From the NCBI RefSeq assembly GCF_032193765.1, contig NZ_JAVBIJ010000001.1, positions 2,418,001 through 2,482,000 on the forward strand: DNA of 64,000 nucleotides. The letters are read 5' to 3'. Source of the stretch: Rhodoferax potami. Its GTDB lineage: Bacteria; Pseudomonadota; Gammaproteobacteria; Burkholderiales; Burkholderiaceae_C. Below are positions 43,618-52,832 of this stretch, piece after piece. A model generated the notes under the pieces. That model searched no databases, was not told the origin of the DNA, and saw nothing but the letters and a program-made list of their open reading frames with translations. How positions within the stretch are numbered: the stretch's first letter is position 1; each line of letters begins with the position of its first letter. Made by a program: the position numbers and the translations under genes.

Positions 43618-44958
43618 ATGTCTACTCCCAGCGCCATTGAAGCTTTTTTGACCCAGCACCGCATCCACGAGGTGGAGTGCGTCATCCCCGACATGACGGG
43701 CATTGCGCGCGGCAAGATCCTGCCGCGCGACCTGTTTTTGGCGGCGGGCGAAATGCGCATTCCCAAAAGCGTGCTGCTCAACACAGTGAATGGTCAGCAG
43801 CCCGACAACGGGCCCTATGTGGGCGACACCGACCCCGACATGGTGTGCCTGCCCGACGTAAGCACCGCCCGTGTGGTGCCCTGGGCGGCCGAGCCGGTGG
43901 CGGTGGTCATTCACGACTGCCAGGAGTGGGATGGCAGCCCGGTGCAAATCTCTCCGCGCGGCGTGCTGCGCCGGGTGCTCAAGCTGTTTGACGAGCGTGG
44001 CTGGACGCCGGTGGTGGCGCCTGAGATGGAGTTCTACCTCGTAGCCCGCCAGCAAAACCCGCACGAACCACTGCAGCCGCCTTTGGGCCGCACCGGCAAG
44101 CCTGAGGCGGGGCGGCAGAGTTATTCGATCGATGCTGTCAACGACTTTGACCCCTTCTTCATGGAGCTGTCGAGCTTTTGCCAGCAGCACAACCTGGGCG
44201 TGGAAACGCTGATCCACGAGGCCGGCCCCGGCCAGATGGAGATCAACTTCAGCCACGGCAATGCGCTGGAGCTGGCGGACCGGGTGTTTTTGTTCAAGCG
44301 CACGGTGCGCGAGACGGCGCTGCGCCACGGCATTTTTGCCACCTTCATGGCCAAGCCCATGGAGCAGGAGCCGGGCAGCGCCATGCACATCCACCAGAGC
44401 ATTCTGGATGCCGAGGGCAACAATATCTTCAGCCTGCCCGATGGCTCGGCGAGCCCGCTGTTCGGGCAGTGCATTGCAGGGCTGCAGGCCTACATTCCGC
44501 AGCTCATGCCCATGTTTGCGCCGTATGTGAATTCATACCGGCGGCTCTCGCCCTTTATGTCGGCGCCCATCAATGTGCGCTGGGGGCATGACAACCGCAC
44601 CTGCGGCATTCGCATCCCCAAGTCCAGTCCCGGCAACCGCCGGGTGGAAAACCGCGTGCCCGGCGTGGACGTGAACCCCTACCTCGCCATGGCCGCCACG
44701 CTGGCCTGCTGCTACTTAGGGCTAACCCAGGGCCTGACGCCCAGCGCCCCCACCACAGACAGCGCCTGGAACGTGAGCCACGAACTGCCCCGCCACCTGG
44801 AAGACGCCATTGCCTCCATGCGCAGCTGCGAGCCCATGCGCGAGGTGCTGGGCGCCGGTTTTGTGGACGCCTTTTGCGCCGTGAAAGAGCTGGAGTACGC
44901 CACCTACAACCGTGTGATCAGCTCCTGGGAGCGCGAGCACTTGTTGCTCTTGGTCTAG
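43618..44958 (+). CDS. Glutamine synthetase family protein (gamma-glutamylpolyamine synthetase-like, PuuA type)
   Basis: This is a 446-aa ATP-dependent ligase of the glutamine synthetase fold, closest in feature to PuuA, which joins glutamate to an amine. VVAPEMEFYLVARQQNP carries the metal-binding glutamates, HEAGPGQMEINFSHGNALEL and AKPMEQEPGSAMHIHQS the ATP/metal motifs, and NRRVENRVPGVDVNPYLAMA the C-terminal signature. I use ATG at 43618. It is followed by an aminotransferase and a GntR regulator, which suggests catabolism of an amine or amino acid; the amine itself is not identifiable. Confidence 0.85.
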   Translation: MSTPSAIEAFLTQHRIHEVECVIPDMTGIARGKILPRDLFLAAGEMRIPKSVLLNTVNGQQPDNGPYVGDTDPDMVCLPDVSTARVVPWAAEPVAVVIHDCQEWDGSPVQISPRGVLRRVLKLFDERGWTPVVAPEMEFYLVARQQNPHEPLQPPLGRTGKPEAGRQSYSIDAVNDFDPFFMELSSFCQQHNLGVETLIHEAGPGQMEINFSHGNALELADRVFLFKRTVRETALRHGIFATFMAKPMEQEPGSAMHIHQSILDAEGNNIFSLPDGSASPLFGQCIAGLQAYIPQLMPMFAPYVNSYRRLSPFMSAPINVRWGHDNRTCGIRIPKSSPGNRRVENRVPGVDVNPYLAMAATLACCYLGLTQGLTPSAPTTDSAWNVSHELPRHLEDAIASMRSCEPMREVLGAGFVDAFCAVKELEYATYNRVISSWEREHLLLLV

Positions 44959-44983
44959 ACCCCGCACGCACCGGAGAACCGCC

Positions 44984-46363
44984 ATGACACAGAACCACAC
45001 ATCCGCCTTTCGCCACCTGGACCCGCAACGCCTGACCACCGTGCGCGAGCGCGAGCGCGCCGCCTACGCCGCTGCCAACCCCACGTCCCACGCCCTGTCG
45101 CAACGGGCGGCCAAGCACCTGATGTTTGGCGTGCCGCTGCACTGGATGAACGACTGGTCCACCCCCTTTCCGCTGCACCTGGCCCACGCCCAGGGCGCGC
45201 AGCTCACCGACGCCGATGGCCACCGCTATGTGGACTTTTGCCTTGGCGACACGGGCGCCATGTTTGGCCACAGCCCGCCGGCGATAGCGCGCGCAATTGC
45301 CGCACAGGCCGCGCAAGGCATTACCACCATGCTGCCCGGTGAAGACGGCGTGTGGGTGGCCGAGGAGCTGGCCCGCCGCTTCGGGCTGCCGGTGTGGCAG
45401 TTTGCGTTGTCGGCGTCTGACGCCAACCGCTTTGCCATCCGCTGGGCGCGGGCGCTCACCGGGCGTACGCAGGTGCTGATTTTTAATGGCTGCTACCACG
45501 GCACGGTGGACGATGTGTTTGTAGACCTGGTGGACGGCCAGCCCCGCACGCGCGACAGCCTGCTGGGCCAGGTGGTGGACATCACCCGCACCACGCGCAG
45601 CGTGGAGTTCAACGACCTGGCCGCGCTGGAAGCTGCACTGGCCGACGGCCAGGTGGCCTGCCTGCTGGCCGAACCTGCCATGACCAACATCGGCATGGTG
45701 CTGCCCGAGCCCGGCTTTTGGGAGGCGGCGCAGGCCCTGTGCCGCCGCTACGGCACGCTGCTGCTGATCGACGAAACCCACACCATCAGCACCGGGCCCG
45801 GCGGCTACACCCGCGCCCACGGCCTGCAACCCGACCTGCTGGTGCTGGGCAAACCAGTGGCCGGTGGCGTGCCCTGCGCGGTGTATGGCTTTAGCGCCGA
45901 GGCCGCAGCCCGCGCCGAAGCCGCCAAACGCAACGCACCGCCCGGTCACAGCGGCATAGGCACCACGCTCACCGCGAATTTGCTGACCATGGCCGCCATG
46001 CGCGCCAACCTGGCCGAGGTGATGACGGACGCGGCCTACGCCCACATGTCCACGCTGGCGACCCGCTTGGCCAATGGCTTGCGCGCCATGATTGCGCGGC
46101 ACAACTTGGGCTGGTGCGTCACGCAAGTGGGCGCGCGCACCGAGTTCCAATTCACCCCCACGCCGCCCCGCAACGGCAGCGAGGCAGACCGCATTTTGAA
46201 CCCGGTGCTGGAACAGAACATTCACCTCTACCTGCTGAACCGGGGCCTGGTGATCACGCCGTTTCACAACATGATGCTGGTGTGCCCCGACACCACCGCA
46301 GACGATGTGGACCGCCTGGTAGCCGGCATGGAAGCGTTTGTGGTGGACACTATCGCCCCATGA
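44984..46363 (+). CDS. Class III PLP aminotransferase (HemL/aspartate aminotransferase family)
   Basis: This is a 459-aa fold type I PLP enzyme of aminotransferase class III. The PLP lysine is in DLLVLGKPVAGGVPCAVYGF, preceded by LLIDETHTISTGPGGY, where the Asp binds the pyridine nitrogen. Near the N-terminus, FCLGDTGAMFGHSPPAI matches glutamate-1-semialdehyde aminomutase-like members. It probably removes the amino group from the product of, or substrate for, the adjacent gamma-glutamyl ligase. Its stop overlaps the GntR start (ATGA). Confidence 0.85.
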   Translation: MTQNHTSAFRHLDPQRLTTVRERERAAYAAANPTSHALSQRAAKHLMFGVPLHWMNDWSTPFPLHLAHAQGAQLTDADGHRYVDFCLGDTGAMFGHSPPAIARAIAAQAAQGITTMLPGEDGVWVAEELARRFGLPVWQFALSASDANRFAIRWARALTGRTQVLIFNGCYHGTVDDVFVDLVDGQPRTRDSLLGQVVDITRTTRSVEFNDLAALEAALADGQVACLLAEPAMTNIGMVLPEPGFWEAAQALCRRYGTLLLIDETHTISTGPGGYTRAHGLQPDLLVLGKPVAGGVPCAVYGFSAEAAARAEAAKRNAPPGHSGIGTTLTANLLTMAAMRANLAEVMTDAAYAHMSTLATRLANGLRAMIARHNLGWCVTQVGARTEFQFTPTPPRNGSEADRILNPVLEQNIHLYLLNRGLVITPFHNMMLVCPDTTADDVDRLVAGMEAFVVDTIAP

Positions 46364-47037
46364 GCGAAGCCCCCACCCCAGAGACAAGCACCAGCACCGA
46401 CCAGGACCGCGTGTACACCACGCTGCGCCAGTGGATCACGGTGGGGCGCTTTCTGCCCGGCGAGCGGCTCAAGATCCGCAATGTGGCGGCCGACATGGGC
46501 GTGGGCCAGATGCCGGTGCGCGCGGCCTTGCAGCGCCTGGCTGCTGAGGGCGCACTCATCAACGTGCCCAACGCCGGGGTGACCGTGCCCCGCCTCTCGC
46601 TGCCCGAGTTTGATGACCTACTGCAAATGCGCATGATGCTAGAGGGCGAAGCCGCCGAGCGTGGCTGTCTTCGACTAGACGCGGTGCAAATTGCCACCCT
46701 GCAAAGCTGGAGCACCGACATGGCCGCTGCTCTGCAGATGGGTGATGCCAAGCGCTACCTGGACATCAACGAAGACTTCCATGTGATGCTTTACAAGGCT
46801 GCCGGCTCACCCCTGCTGTTTCAGCTGATAGACACCCTGTGGCTGCGCGCCGGCCCCATTTCCAACCGCCTGTTTGACACCCCGGACGCGAGCGCCGTGC
46901 TCAACGACGCCCACGACGATCTGGTGCAAGCCCTGCAGAAGCGCGACAGCGCCGCCGTGCGCCGCGCGGTAGAGCGCGACATCTTTGTAGCTGGCCAGTT
47001 TTTGCGCGCTGCGTGCGTGGACAAGAAGCGCAAATAA
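46360..47037 (+). CDS. GntR family transcriptional regulator (FadR/FCD type)
   Basis: This is a 225-aa regulator with an N-terminal winged HTH (RQWITVGRFLPGERLKIRNV, then GVGQMPVRAALQRLAAEGAL) and a C-terminal all-helical FCD ligand domain (EFDDLLQMRMMLEGEAAERG, NEDFHVMLYKAAG). I choose ATG at 46360 since it overlaps the aminotransferase stop. It is the probable regulator of the operon and of the divergent MFS gene through the palindromes at 43507-43569. Confidence 0.9.
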   Translation: MSEAPTPETSTSTDQDRVYTTLRQWITVGRFLPGERLKIRNVAADMGVGQMPVRAALQRLAAEGALINVPNAGVTVPRLSLPEFDDLLQMRMMLEGEAAERGCLRLDAVQIATLQSWSTDMAAALQMGDAKRYLDINEDFHVMLYKAAGSPLLFQLIDTLWLRAGPISNRLFDTPDASAVLNDAHDDLVQALQKRDSAAVRRAVERDIFVAGQFLRAACVDKKRK

Positions 47038-47048
47038 AAATACACACA

Positions 47049-48419
47049 ATGACTACCCTGCAGACCTCTATTGCCGCGTTTTTCAGCTTCAAAGCGTATG
47101 TGATGCTGCCCATCCTGATGCTGGTCATTGCGCTTGTAGCGCGAGTACCCGCACGGCAGGCGGTTCTCAGCACCGTCAGCCTCGCTGCGGGTTTTGCGGG
47201 GGTTTTTATTGCTTTTAACTTTTTTGTGGCCAACATCAGCCCTGCCGTACAGCAACTGTCCCAAGCGCGCGGACTTGATTTTCAAGTGCTGGACGTCGGC
47301 TGGTTACCCTTGGCAGCGATCACATGGGCATCTCCCTTGGCGGCTATTTCTATCCCCGTCGTGCTGGCGCTCAATATCGCCATGCTGGGCTTGGGCTGGA
47401 CACGGGCGATCTATATCGACATCTGGAATTATTGGCACTTCGCACTGATGGGTGCCTTGGCCATGACAGTGAGCAACCAGTGGTGGGTAGGGCTTGCGGC
47501 AACGCTGGCACTGGCGGTGTACTGCTTCAAAATGACCGAGTGGAACGCACCTGAAGTTGAACGCGAAACCGGACTCAAAGGTATTGCGGTGTCGCCCGTG
47601 TCGGTGAATGGCTTGTTGCCCTATTTCGCTTGTGCAGATGCCGTGATGAATAAGGTGCCCGGACTCAAGCGCTGGACCTATAACCCGCAGAAAGAACACC
47701 AGGCCGCCCGCGACGGGCAAGGTAGTGTTTTCCTTGCGTTTGCGGGTGAACCGATGATGATCGGCCTGCTGATGGGCCTTGCATTAGCCCTAGCCGCTGG
47801 CTACGACGTGAAAAACACCCTGGAGCTGGCAGTCCACATTGCTGCTGTGATGTTCATATTGCCCAAGAGCGCAGGTCTGATTGGCGAGGCCATGATCCCG
47901 ATCACGACCGCGCTGCGGGAGCGGGTGGAGAAGCGTTTTCCATCGCGTGGTCAACTGGTCGTGGCGATGGATACGGGGTTTCTCATGCACCACAAATCAG
48001 TCGTTATCACCGGGCTGTTGCTCATGGCACTGGCGATCGTGATTGCGCTGGTGTTACCGGGCAATCAGGTTCTGCCGCTGGGGGACCTGTCCAACCTCAT
48101 CTCGGTGATGTCCATGTCCGTGCTGGTGTTCAGGGGTAATGTGATCCGCGCCGTATTGGCAGGTATCCCGGTGGTGGTGAGCTTCCTGCTGATTTCATCC
48201 AGGATGGCGCCGCTTTACACCGAGCTGGCTAAGGGCACACCTTCTTTTGATGCCACGGGTCTTGGTCAAATTACCTCGTTCACTGATGGCGGGCACCAAA
48301 TCCGCTACCTAATGCTGGAGGCTCTCAACGGCGCGTGGTGGACACTACCTGCCACTTTGGCCTTGGGTGTCGCGGTCTGGCATACCCACCGGCGCTACCA
48401 AAAGCTGGTAGCAGACTGA
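47049..48419 (+). CDS. Galactitol-type PTS EIIC-like membrane protein (GatC family), orphan
   Basis: This is a 456-aa polytopic protein resembling the galactitol PTS permease GatC. FQVLDVGWLPLAAITWAS, TRAIYIDIWNYWHFALMGAL, AGEPMMIGLLMGLALALAAG and PGNQVLPLGDLSNLISVMSM align with the corresponding E. coli GatC regions. No EIIA or EIIB gene adjoins it, so phosphotransferase function cannot be assumed. It is separated by 11 bp from the GntR gene and its 3' end holds a GCTACCA..TGGTAGC inverted repeat. It may be a facilitator for the substrate of the PuuA-like/aminotransferase pathway. Confidence 0.85.
   Translation: MTTLQTSIAAFFSFKAYVMLPILMLVIALVARVPARQAVLSTVSLAAGFAGVFIAFNFFVANISPAVQQLSQARGLDFQVLDVGWLPLAAITWASPLAAISIPVVLALNIAMLGLGWTRAIYIDIWNYWHFALMGALAMTVSNQWWVGLAATLALAVYCFKMTEWNAPEVERETGLKGIAVSPVSVNGLLPYFACADAVMNKVPGLKRWTYNPQKEHQAARDGQGSVFLAFAGEPMMIGLLMGLALALAAGYDVKNTLELAVHIAAVMFILPKSAGLIGEAMIPITTALRERVEKRFPSRGQLVVAMDTGFLMHHKSVVITGLLLMALAIVIALVLPGNQVLPLGDLSNLISVMSMSVLVFRGNVIRAVLAGIPVVVSFLLISSRMAPLYTELAKGTPSFDATGLGQITSFTDGGHQIRYLMLEALNGAWWTLPATLALGVAVWHTHRRYQKLVAD
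48394..48412 (+). repeat. Inverted repeat at the 3' end of the IIC gene
   Basis: GCTACCA (48394-48400), AAAGC, TGGTAGC (48406-48412): a perfect 7-bp inverted repeat inside the last codons. It is structurally like the dispersed repeat but diverged, so its membership is uncertain. Confidence 0.35.
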
Positions 48420-48426
48420 AGCCGGC

Positions 48427-48798
48427 TTACACCAAGCCGCAAAACTTCTTGAATGGCCCGAGCACCGCGTCTCCGCGGAAGGGCTTGACGATCCATCCGG
48501 TCACGCCAATGGCGCGGCCGCGCGCGCGCATCACGGCGTTGTCCTCGGTGGTCAGCATGATGATGTGTACCAGCTTATTGCCCTGCTCGGTCCGGATTTT
48601 TTCGGCCATGGCCAAGCCATCCATATTGGGCATGTTCACATCGCTGATGACCAGTTTGATACCGGGATCTGCCTGTAGCTGCAGAAGCCCATCGCGCCCG
48701 TCGGTGGCCAGTGTGACCTCGAATCCATGTTGCTGTAAGTAGCTGGAGACGATCTCCCGCATCGTGCTGGAGTCGTCCACTACCAAAACATTCGCCAT
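48427..48798 (-). CDS. CheY-like single-domain response regulator
   Basis: This is a 123-aa receiver domain. VLVVDDSSTMREIVSSYL carries the acidic Mg pocket (Asp7, Asp8) and LVISDVNMPNMDGLAMA the phosphoacceptor Asp. LTTED and KPF supply the switch Thr and the conserved Lys. It has no output domain. It is transcribed after the REC-CheX gene, 45 bp apart, which may dephosphorylate it or be its partner. Confidence 0.92.
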   Translation of the reverse strand: MANVLVVDDSSTMREIVSSYLQQHGFEVTLATDGRDGLLQLQADPGIKLVISDVNMPNMDGLAMAEKIRTEQGNKLVHIIMLTTEDNAVMRARGRAIGVTGWIVKPFRGDAVLGPFKKFCGLV

Positions 48799-48843
48799 CT
48801 CTACCTACTTCCTGTCCGCACTGTCAGTGGCGCTTGGCGCCAT

Positions 48844-49803
48844 TTAAAACAAATCAAGTTCACCCGCCTCGCTGGAGTTGGAGGCTGCATATTCCGCAAA
48901 TTGCTCCGGTGACCAATGGAGGTTGAATATAAACCGCTGCACGATCACCAGCGGCTGGCCGCCCCGGCGGGTGCTCTCGCAGAGCGAGTAACGCACACAG
49001 AGCTGAGGATCGGGCGAGCCGAAAGAGATGTATTTGTGGGCGTGATTGATCACGATCGGCACTTGGGCCAACTGGGTCGAGACGCTGATGGGGGCGATGT
49101 AGCGGTTCTTGAACGCCCCCCAGATCAGGTTGGTGGTCTCGCCCAGCATGTTGTTGAGATCCCGGAAGTTGAGCTCACCGCCAACGCCGTCATAACTGAA
49201 GCCTTTGAGCATGCCCTGCCGCAGGGCGCTCTCTTCGGTCTGCAGCATCATGTAACCGCGACACCATGAACTCTCCAGCGGGATGATCGTAGAGACCTCG
49301 CCATGGATGATGCGGTCGTGCACCACATACGGGGGCTCGGCCGTCACGGTCGCGTTAGGAAACATGGAACGCATGGAAGACAAGGTCAGATCCACAATGC
49401 CCTCCACCAACGCCGTGGGGTAGCGCAGGCTAAAGATGGAGCGCTCGACGCCGAGGCGTAACTGCTCGATCTCCCCCGTAGCCCAAGGGTACCGGATGAA
49501 TTCCCGGTACAACGCATTCAAGTCGCCGAAGGTAGTCCTGCGTAAAAAAATCGGGAGCTCGGGGCGCAAGCGGTGGATCGACTCTGCAAGATGCAGCGCA
49601 TCATGGGTGCCACAGGGCAAGTCCTCCGCCAGCAGCACACCAGCCAAATCTTTATTTTGCTCAAGGCAGCCCAATGCGTCATGGGAGGTGCGCAGCAAGG
49701 GGAGCAAGCCTACAGAATCGCAAAAATCAGAGAGCAACTTGCACTGGTGGGCATCGTGCTCCAGCAACAGTACTTTGGCTTCCAGGTGGGTAGTGTCCGT
49801 CAT
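48844..49803 (-). CDS. Two-domain protein: degenerate receiver plus CheX-like phosphatase domain
   Basis: This is a 319-aa protein from ATG at 49803. The N-terminal about 120 residues have a receiver fold (VLLLEHDAHQCKLLSDFCDS) but the acidic pocket and phosphoacceptor are degenerate. The C-terminal about 190 residues form a CheX/CheC-type domain with the catalytic E-x2-N pattern in LNNMLGETTNLIWGAFKN. CheX proteins remove phosphate from CheY; the neighbouring CheY-like protein is the natural candidate. Confidence 0.75.
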   Translation of the reverse strand: MTDTTHLEAKVLLLEHDAHQCKLLSDFCDSVGLLPLLRTSHDALGCLEQNKDLAGVLLAEDLPCGTHDALHLAESIHRLRPELPIFLRRTTFGDLNALYREFIRYPWATGEIEQLRLGVERSIFSLRYPTALVEGIVDLTLSSMRSMFPNATVTAEPPYVVHDRIIHGEVSTIIPLESSWCRGYMMLQTEESALRQGMLKGFSYDGVGGELNFRDLNNMLGETTNLIWGAFKNRYIAPISVSTQLAQVPIVINHAHKYISFGSPDPQLCVRYSLCESTRRGGQPLVIVQRFIFNLHWSPEQFAEYAASNSSEAGELDLF

Positions 49804-49870
49804 CAAAAAATGCCTCGAGCGGTGTTGTGAAACCCTGCGTGACATCCTACACCGGCATTGTGTAGCCAAC

Positions 49871-49897
49871 AGCAAAAGCGGGCCCGAAGGCCCGCCC
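49871..49897 (-). terminator. Terminator after the PEP-CTERM gene
   Basis: Stem GCGGGCC/GGCCCGC (49878-49884 with 49889-49895), tetraloop TTCG on the minus strand, followed by TTTTGC. It ends the gene at 49922-50455. Confidence 0.75.
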
Positions 49898-49921
49898 GTC
49901 AGCTAGGTTTTGAGACGCGGC

Positions 49922-50455
49922 TCAGGCAGCCTTGTCCTTGCGGCGGCGGGCAATAGCGCCCATCAGGCCCAAACCTGCCAGCAACATGGCGTAGGTCTCA
50001 GGCTCGGGAACCGCTGTCACAGAAATGGAGCCGTGATAACCGGTACTGGCAATATTGCTGTAACCATTCACCTTGAATACAAAGGTGGGGTTGGTGGTGC
50101 CATCAATATCAAAAGAGCGCGTGGCCATGTAGCTGATCGGGATCTGGTTCAGCGTAGCGGATGTGACGGTGATGGGATCACGGGTCGCAACGTTGCCGCT
50201 GGCCTGCTCCATGAAGTTCAGCTCCACGTAGTACGCCCCCTCTGGCCAAGGGCCACTGACGCTTTGAAAGGTGATGGTATCGGTGCCGGCCACATTGGGC
50301 GCGCCACCCAACAAGGGGCCGGTGAGAAATTTGGAGTCATAGCTAGCTTGCCAGAAGCCAGGTGCAGTTTCGTTCAAAAACACACTCATGGTTCCGGCTT
50401 GTGCGCCGGCAGACAGGCACAGCAAAGTGGCGATGGAAAGGGCTTTAAGTTTCAT
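49922..50455 (-). CDS. PEP-CTERM sorting-signal exported protein
   Basis: This is a 177-aa protein with a signal peptide (ATLLCLSAGAQA) and a C-terminal PEP-CTERM signal: VPEPETYAMLLAGLGL then MGAIARRRK, the exosortase-processed anchor. The middle has no domain I recognise. The exosortase itself is not in the window. ATG at 50455 is the start at the head of the signal peptide, although the frame stays open further. A second PEP-CTERM protein is at 61667-62260. Confidence 0.85.
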   Translation of the reverse strand: MKLKALSIATLLCLSAGAQAGTMSVFLNETAPGFWQASYDSKFLTGPLLGGAPNVAGTDTITFQSVSGPWPEGAYYVELNFMEQASGNVATRDPITVTSATLNQIPISYMATRSFDIDGTTNPTFVFKVNGYSNIASTGYHGSISVTAVPEPETYAMLLAGLGLMGAIARRRKDKAA

Positions 50456-50716
50456 GGGGGCTCCCGTGCATGGGTTGATTGAGCCTGCATCAAGATGACA
50501 CCTTGAGCGCTCGGAGCCATTGTTTTGCGTGGACTGATTCCACTCAGTGCGCCAGCGTACGCAGGGGGCATCCATTCGGGCTATGCCCAGGCTTGAAGCG
50601 CGCGGGCTCTTGCTGAAGACATTGCGTTCGCGGGGATTTTCGGTCGAGCTTGCGGCAATCTGGGGGCTGTAGCTACCATTTGTAACTGCCCTACTACTCC
50701 TTCGACTTTTTAAGCC

Positions 50717-51358
50717 ATGCCACTTCTCCACCTGCCTGCTCCCCCTAGGCTGCCCCACTTCAGGCGGGCTAAGCACGCCGCCGCTTGGCTCATGTGGAGC
50801 TTGGCTGTCGGCGTGGGGGCTATCAGCCCGGCAAACGCTGACGAGTTCGACTGGAGCATCGGCACTTATGTTGGCAAATACCACGACGCGGAGCCTGCAG
50901 GTGCTTTGGCAGGTCGCGCAAATTACGCCGAGCACTACATGTTCGCTGTGACCGGCAGCAAAACCGTGTGGCGCCACTCAGAGTGGCCTATCGCCATTGA
51001 GTTGGATGCGATGGCGGGCCAGCAAAGCGGCTTGGCCAACCTGACAGAGGTTGCCTTCGCGCCCGCTTTGCGCTGGAGTGGCTTTCCTTGGCGGGATGTT
51101 TTGCGCACCGACATCCGGCTGGCGCCCCTGGGCGTGTCTTACACCAGCCGGGTCGGCCCCATGGAAACGGGGCCCGACGGGCGTGGCAGCCGCACCCTGA
51201 ACTACTTGTTTGTAGAGGCGGCATTCTCGAGCCCGAGGGCCACCGCGCATGAGTTTTTTGTGCGCTTGCACCACCGTTGTGCGATTTACGACCTGCTCAA
51301 CAATTACGGGGCCAACGGCGAAGACTTTCTGAGCTTTGGCTACCGCCACAAGTTTTAA
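50717..51358 (+). CDS. Outer-membrane beta-barrel protein (possibly acyloxyacyl hydrolase/PagL-like)
   Basis: This is a 213-aa protein with a signal peptide (cleavage after PANA, about residue 41) and alternating beta strands ending in the aromatic RHKF, typical of barrels. The C-terminal FVRLHHRCAIYDLLNNYGAN contains a His-His-Arg pattern seen in lipid A deacylase-like small barrels, but the catalytic identity is uncertain. Its stop overlaps the convergent esterase gene by 4 bp. Confidence 0.6.
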   Translation: MPLLHLPAPPRLPHFRRAKHAAAWLMWSLAVGVGAISPANADEFDWSIGTYVGKYHDAEPAGALAGRANYAEHYMFAVTGSKTVWRHSEWPIAIELDAMAGQQSGLANLTEVAFAPALRWSGFPWRDVLRTDIRLAPLGVSYTSRVGPMETGPDGRGSRTLNYLFVEAAFSSPRATAHEFFVRLHHRCAIYDLLNNYGANGEDFLSFGYRHKF

Positions 51359-52239
51359 GGGCGGGCCGGCCCTTGAATGAACTGCACCACATCGTTCAGC
51401 ACCGGCGCCATCCACCGCAAGGGGCGTGACAAAGCAGCCACCAGCGTGATGTGGTTCACCCGGGTGTGCATTTTTACGAGCACCGGCACCTGAGCAGCGC
51501 CCAGGCGCTTAGCAATACCCGCGGTATTACGCTGGGGATTGACCAAGTCATCTTCCAAAGCGGCCAGCAGCAAGGCACGTGGGGCGCCCGGCTGTACATG
51601 GTCGAGTGGCTGGGAGTTGGCGGGGTAGTTCGGGTGGTGGAACACCGGCATCGCGTCTAGATTGGTCAGGGGCAAAAAGTCATACGGGCCGGCCAAGCCA
51701 ATCCAGCCGGCCAATTGCTGGGGTGAGCGCCCGTGGGCGGCCAACCAACGGGGATCCAGCGCCATCATGGCGGCGTTGTAGGCGCCCGCGCTATGCCCCA
51801 TGACATACACCTTGTCGGGGTTGCCGCCCCAGTCGGCAGCATGGTCCAGCCCGTATGACAAGGCGGCCGCGCTGTCCCGCAGAAAATCGGGGTAGCGCAC
51901 CTCGGGGTACAGCCGGTAGTCGGCCACCAGGGTGAGTATTCCGCGCGAGGCCAGCGCCTCCCCCACAAAGCGGTACTGCGCCCGCTCGCCGCGGTTCCAT
52001 GAGCCACCATAATAAAACACCACCACAGGCCACCCCTTGGCCGGCTGTGCGGCGCGTGGCACATACACATCAAGGCGCTGGCGGTGCAGTGGGCCGTAGG
52101 TCACGCCCTCGTGCAAGGTGTAAGTCCGTGAGGGGGTTAAAAAATTCAACACATCCACGGGCGAAAAGCCTGCAGCCAGGGCTGCGGGGTTCGCCAGGGT
52201 GGTCAAGAGTGCAAAGAAGAGGCTGATCCGGTGGTTCAT
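51355..52239 (-). CDS. Exported alpha/beta hydrolase (BD-FAE/carboxylesterase-like)
   Basis: This is a 294-aa secreted alpha/beta hydrolase. The signal peptide (FFALLTTLANPAALA) is followed by the oxyanion stretch VVFYYGGSWNRGERAQYRFV and the nucleophile elbow GHSAGAYNAA. HTRVNHITLVAA gives the catalytic His. YGGSW instead of HGGG is typical of the BD-FAE family. Substrate is unknown. I use ATG at 52239; ATG at 52254 is also possible. Confidence 0.82.
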   Translation of the reverse strand: MNHRISLFFALLTTLANPAALAAGFSPVDVLNFLTPSRTYTLHEGVTYGPLHRQRLDVYVPRAAQPAKGWPVVVFYYGGSWNRGERAQYRFVGEALASRGILTLVADYRLYPEVRYPDFLRDSAAALSYGLDHAADWGGNPDKVYVMGHSAGAYNAAMMALDPRWLAAHGRSPQQLAGWIGLAGPYDFLPLTNLDAMPVFHHPNYPANSQPLDHVQPGAPRALLLAALEDDLVNPQRNTAGIAKRLGAAQVPVLVKMHTRVNHITLVAALSRPLRWMAPVLNDVVQFIQGPARP

Positions 52240-52303
52240 CCACCGGATACGCACGCCGATGGCTTTTGGATTCAGCCCCGGATTCGAGTTCTGTTTGACA
52301 GTA

Positions 52304-52726
52304 TCAACGCACCAACAACACAGGCACTTTGCAATGCGCCAGCACCTGGGTGGCGACAGAACCCATTACCAAACTGGCAACCGCGCCATTGCCATGCGAA
52401 CCCATGATGACGAGGTCATATTTGCCCTCGGTTGCGATCTTGGAAATCACCTCGCCCGGCGAACCCGCCTTCCACATGCTCTTGGCGCTGATGTTGTGGC
52501 GCTGCAAGAACTTGTCGATCGGAGCAATGACCTTCTCAGCCTCGTCGGCATAGTATTTTTCGACGATCGCCTTGCCCACAGCAGCACGCGCTCTTGGGGG
52601 TACTGCAAACGGTACGGTGAGCACGGTGTACTCATTGGAAGGGGTGAACAAGGTGTCGTGATTAACCAAATAGGCCAACATTTTCTTGCTGTAAGCACTT
52701 CCATCAACCGCCAGGAGAATCTTCAT
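52304..52726 (-). CDS. Universal stress protein (UspA family)
   Basis: This is a 140-aa single UspA domain. KILLAVDGSAYSKKMLAYLV starts the fold and GSHGNGAVASLVMGSVATQV fits the ATP-binding G-2x-G-9x-G(S/T) pattern, so it probably binds ATP. It lies alone between the esterase gene and dnaE2. Confidence 0.92.
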   Translation of the reverse strand: MKILLAVDGSAYSKKMLAYLVNHDTLFTPSNEYTVLTVPFAVPPRARAAVGKAIVEKYYADEAEKVIAPIDKFLQRHNISAKSMWKAGSPGEVISKIATEGKYDLVIMGSHGNGAVASLVMGSVATQVLAHCKVPVLLVR

Positions 52727-52832
52727 ATCAGTCGCCTTTTAAGGTGTACAAAAGCCCGAGGCTATCGACTTCGGCGCGATTCGTACACCAGAGGCCCTGT
52801 AGCTTGTGGCACATTGCGCTGGATCAAATTTG

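Noticed and set aside
44918..46387. 489-codon open frame opposite the aminotransferase gene
   Set aside because: A shadow frame; it is Gly/His/Gln/Arg-rich with no recognisable domain.
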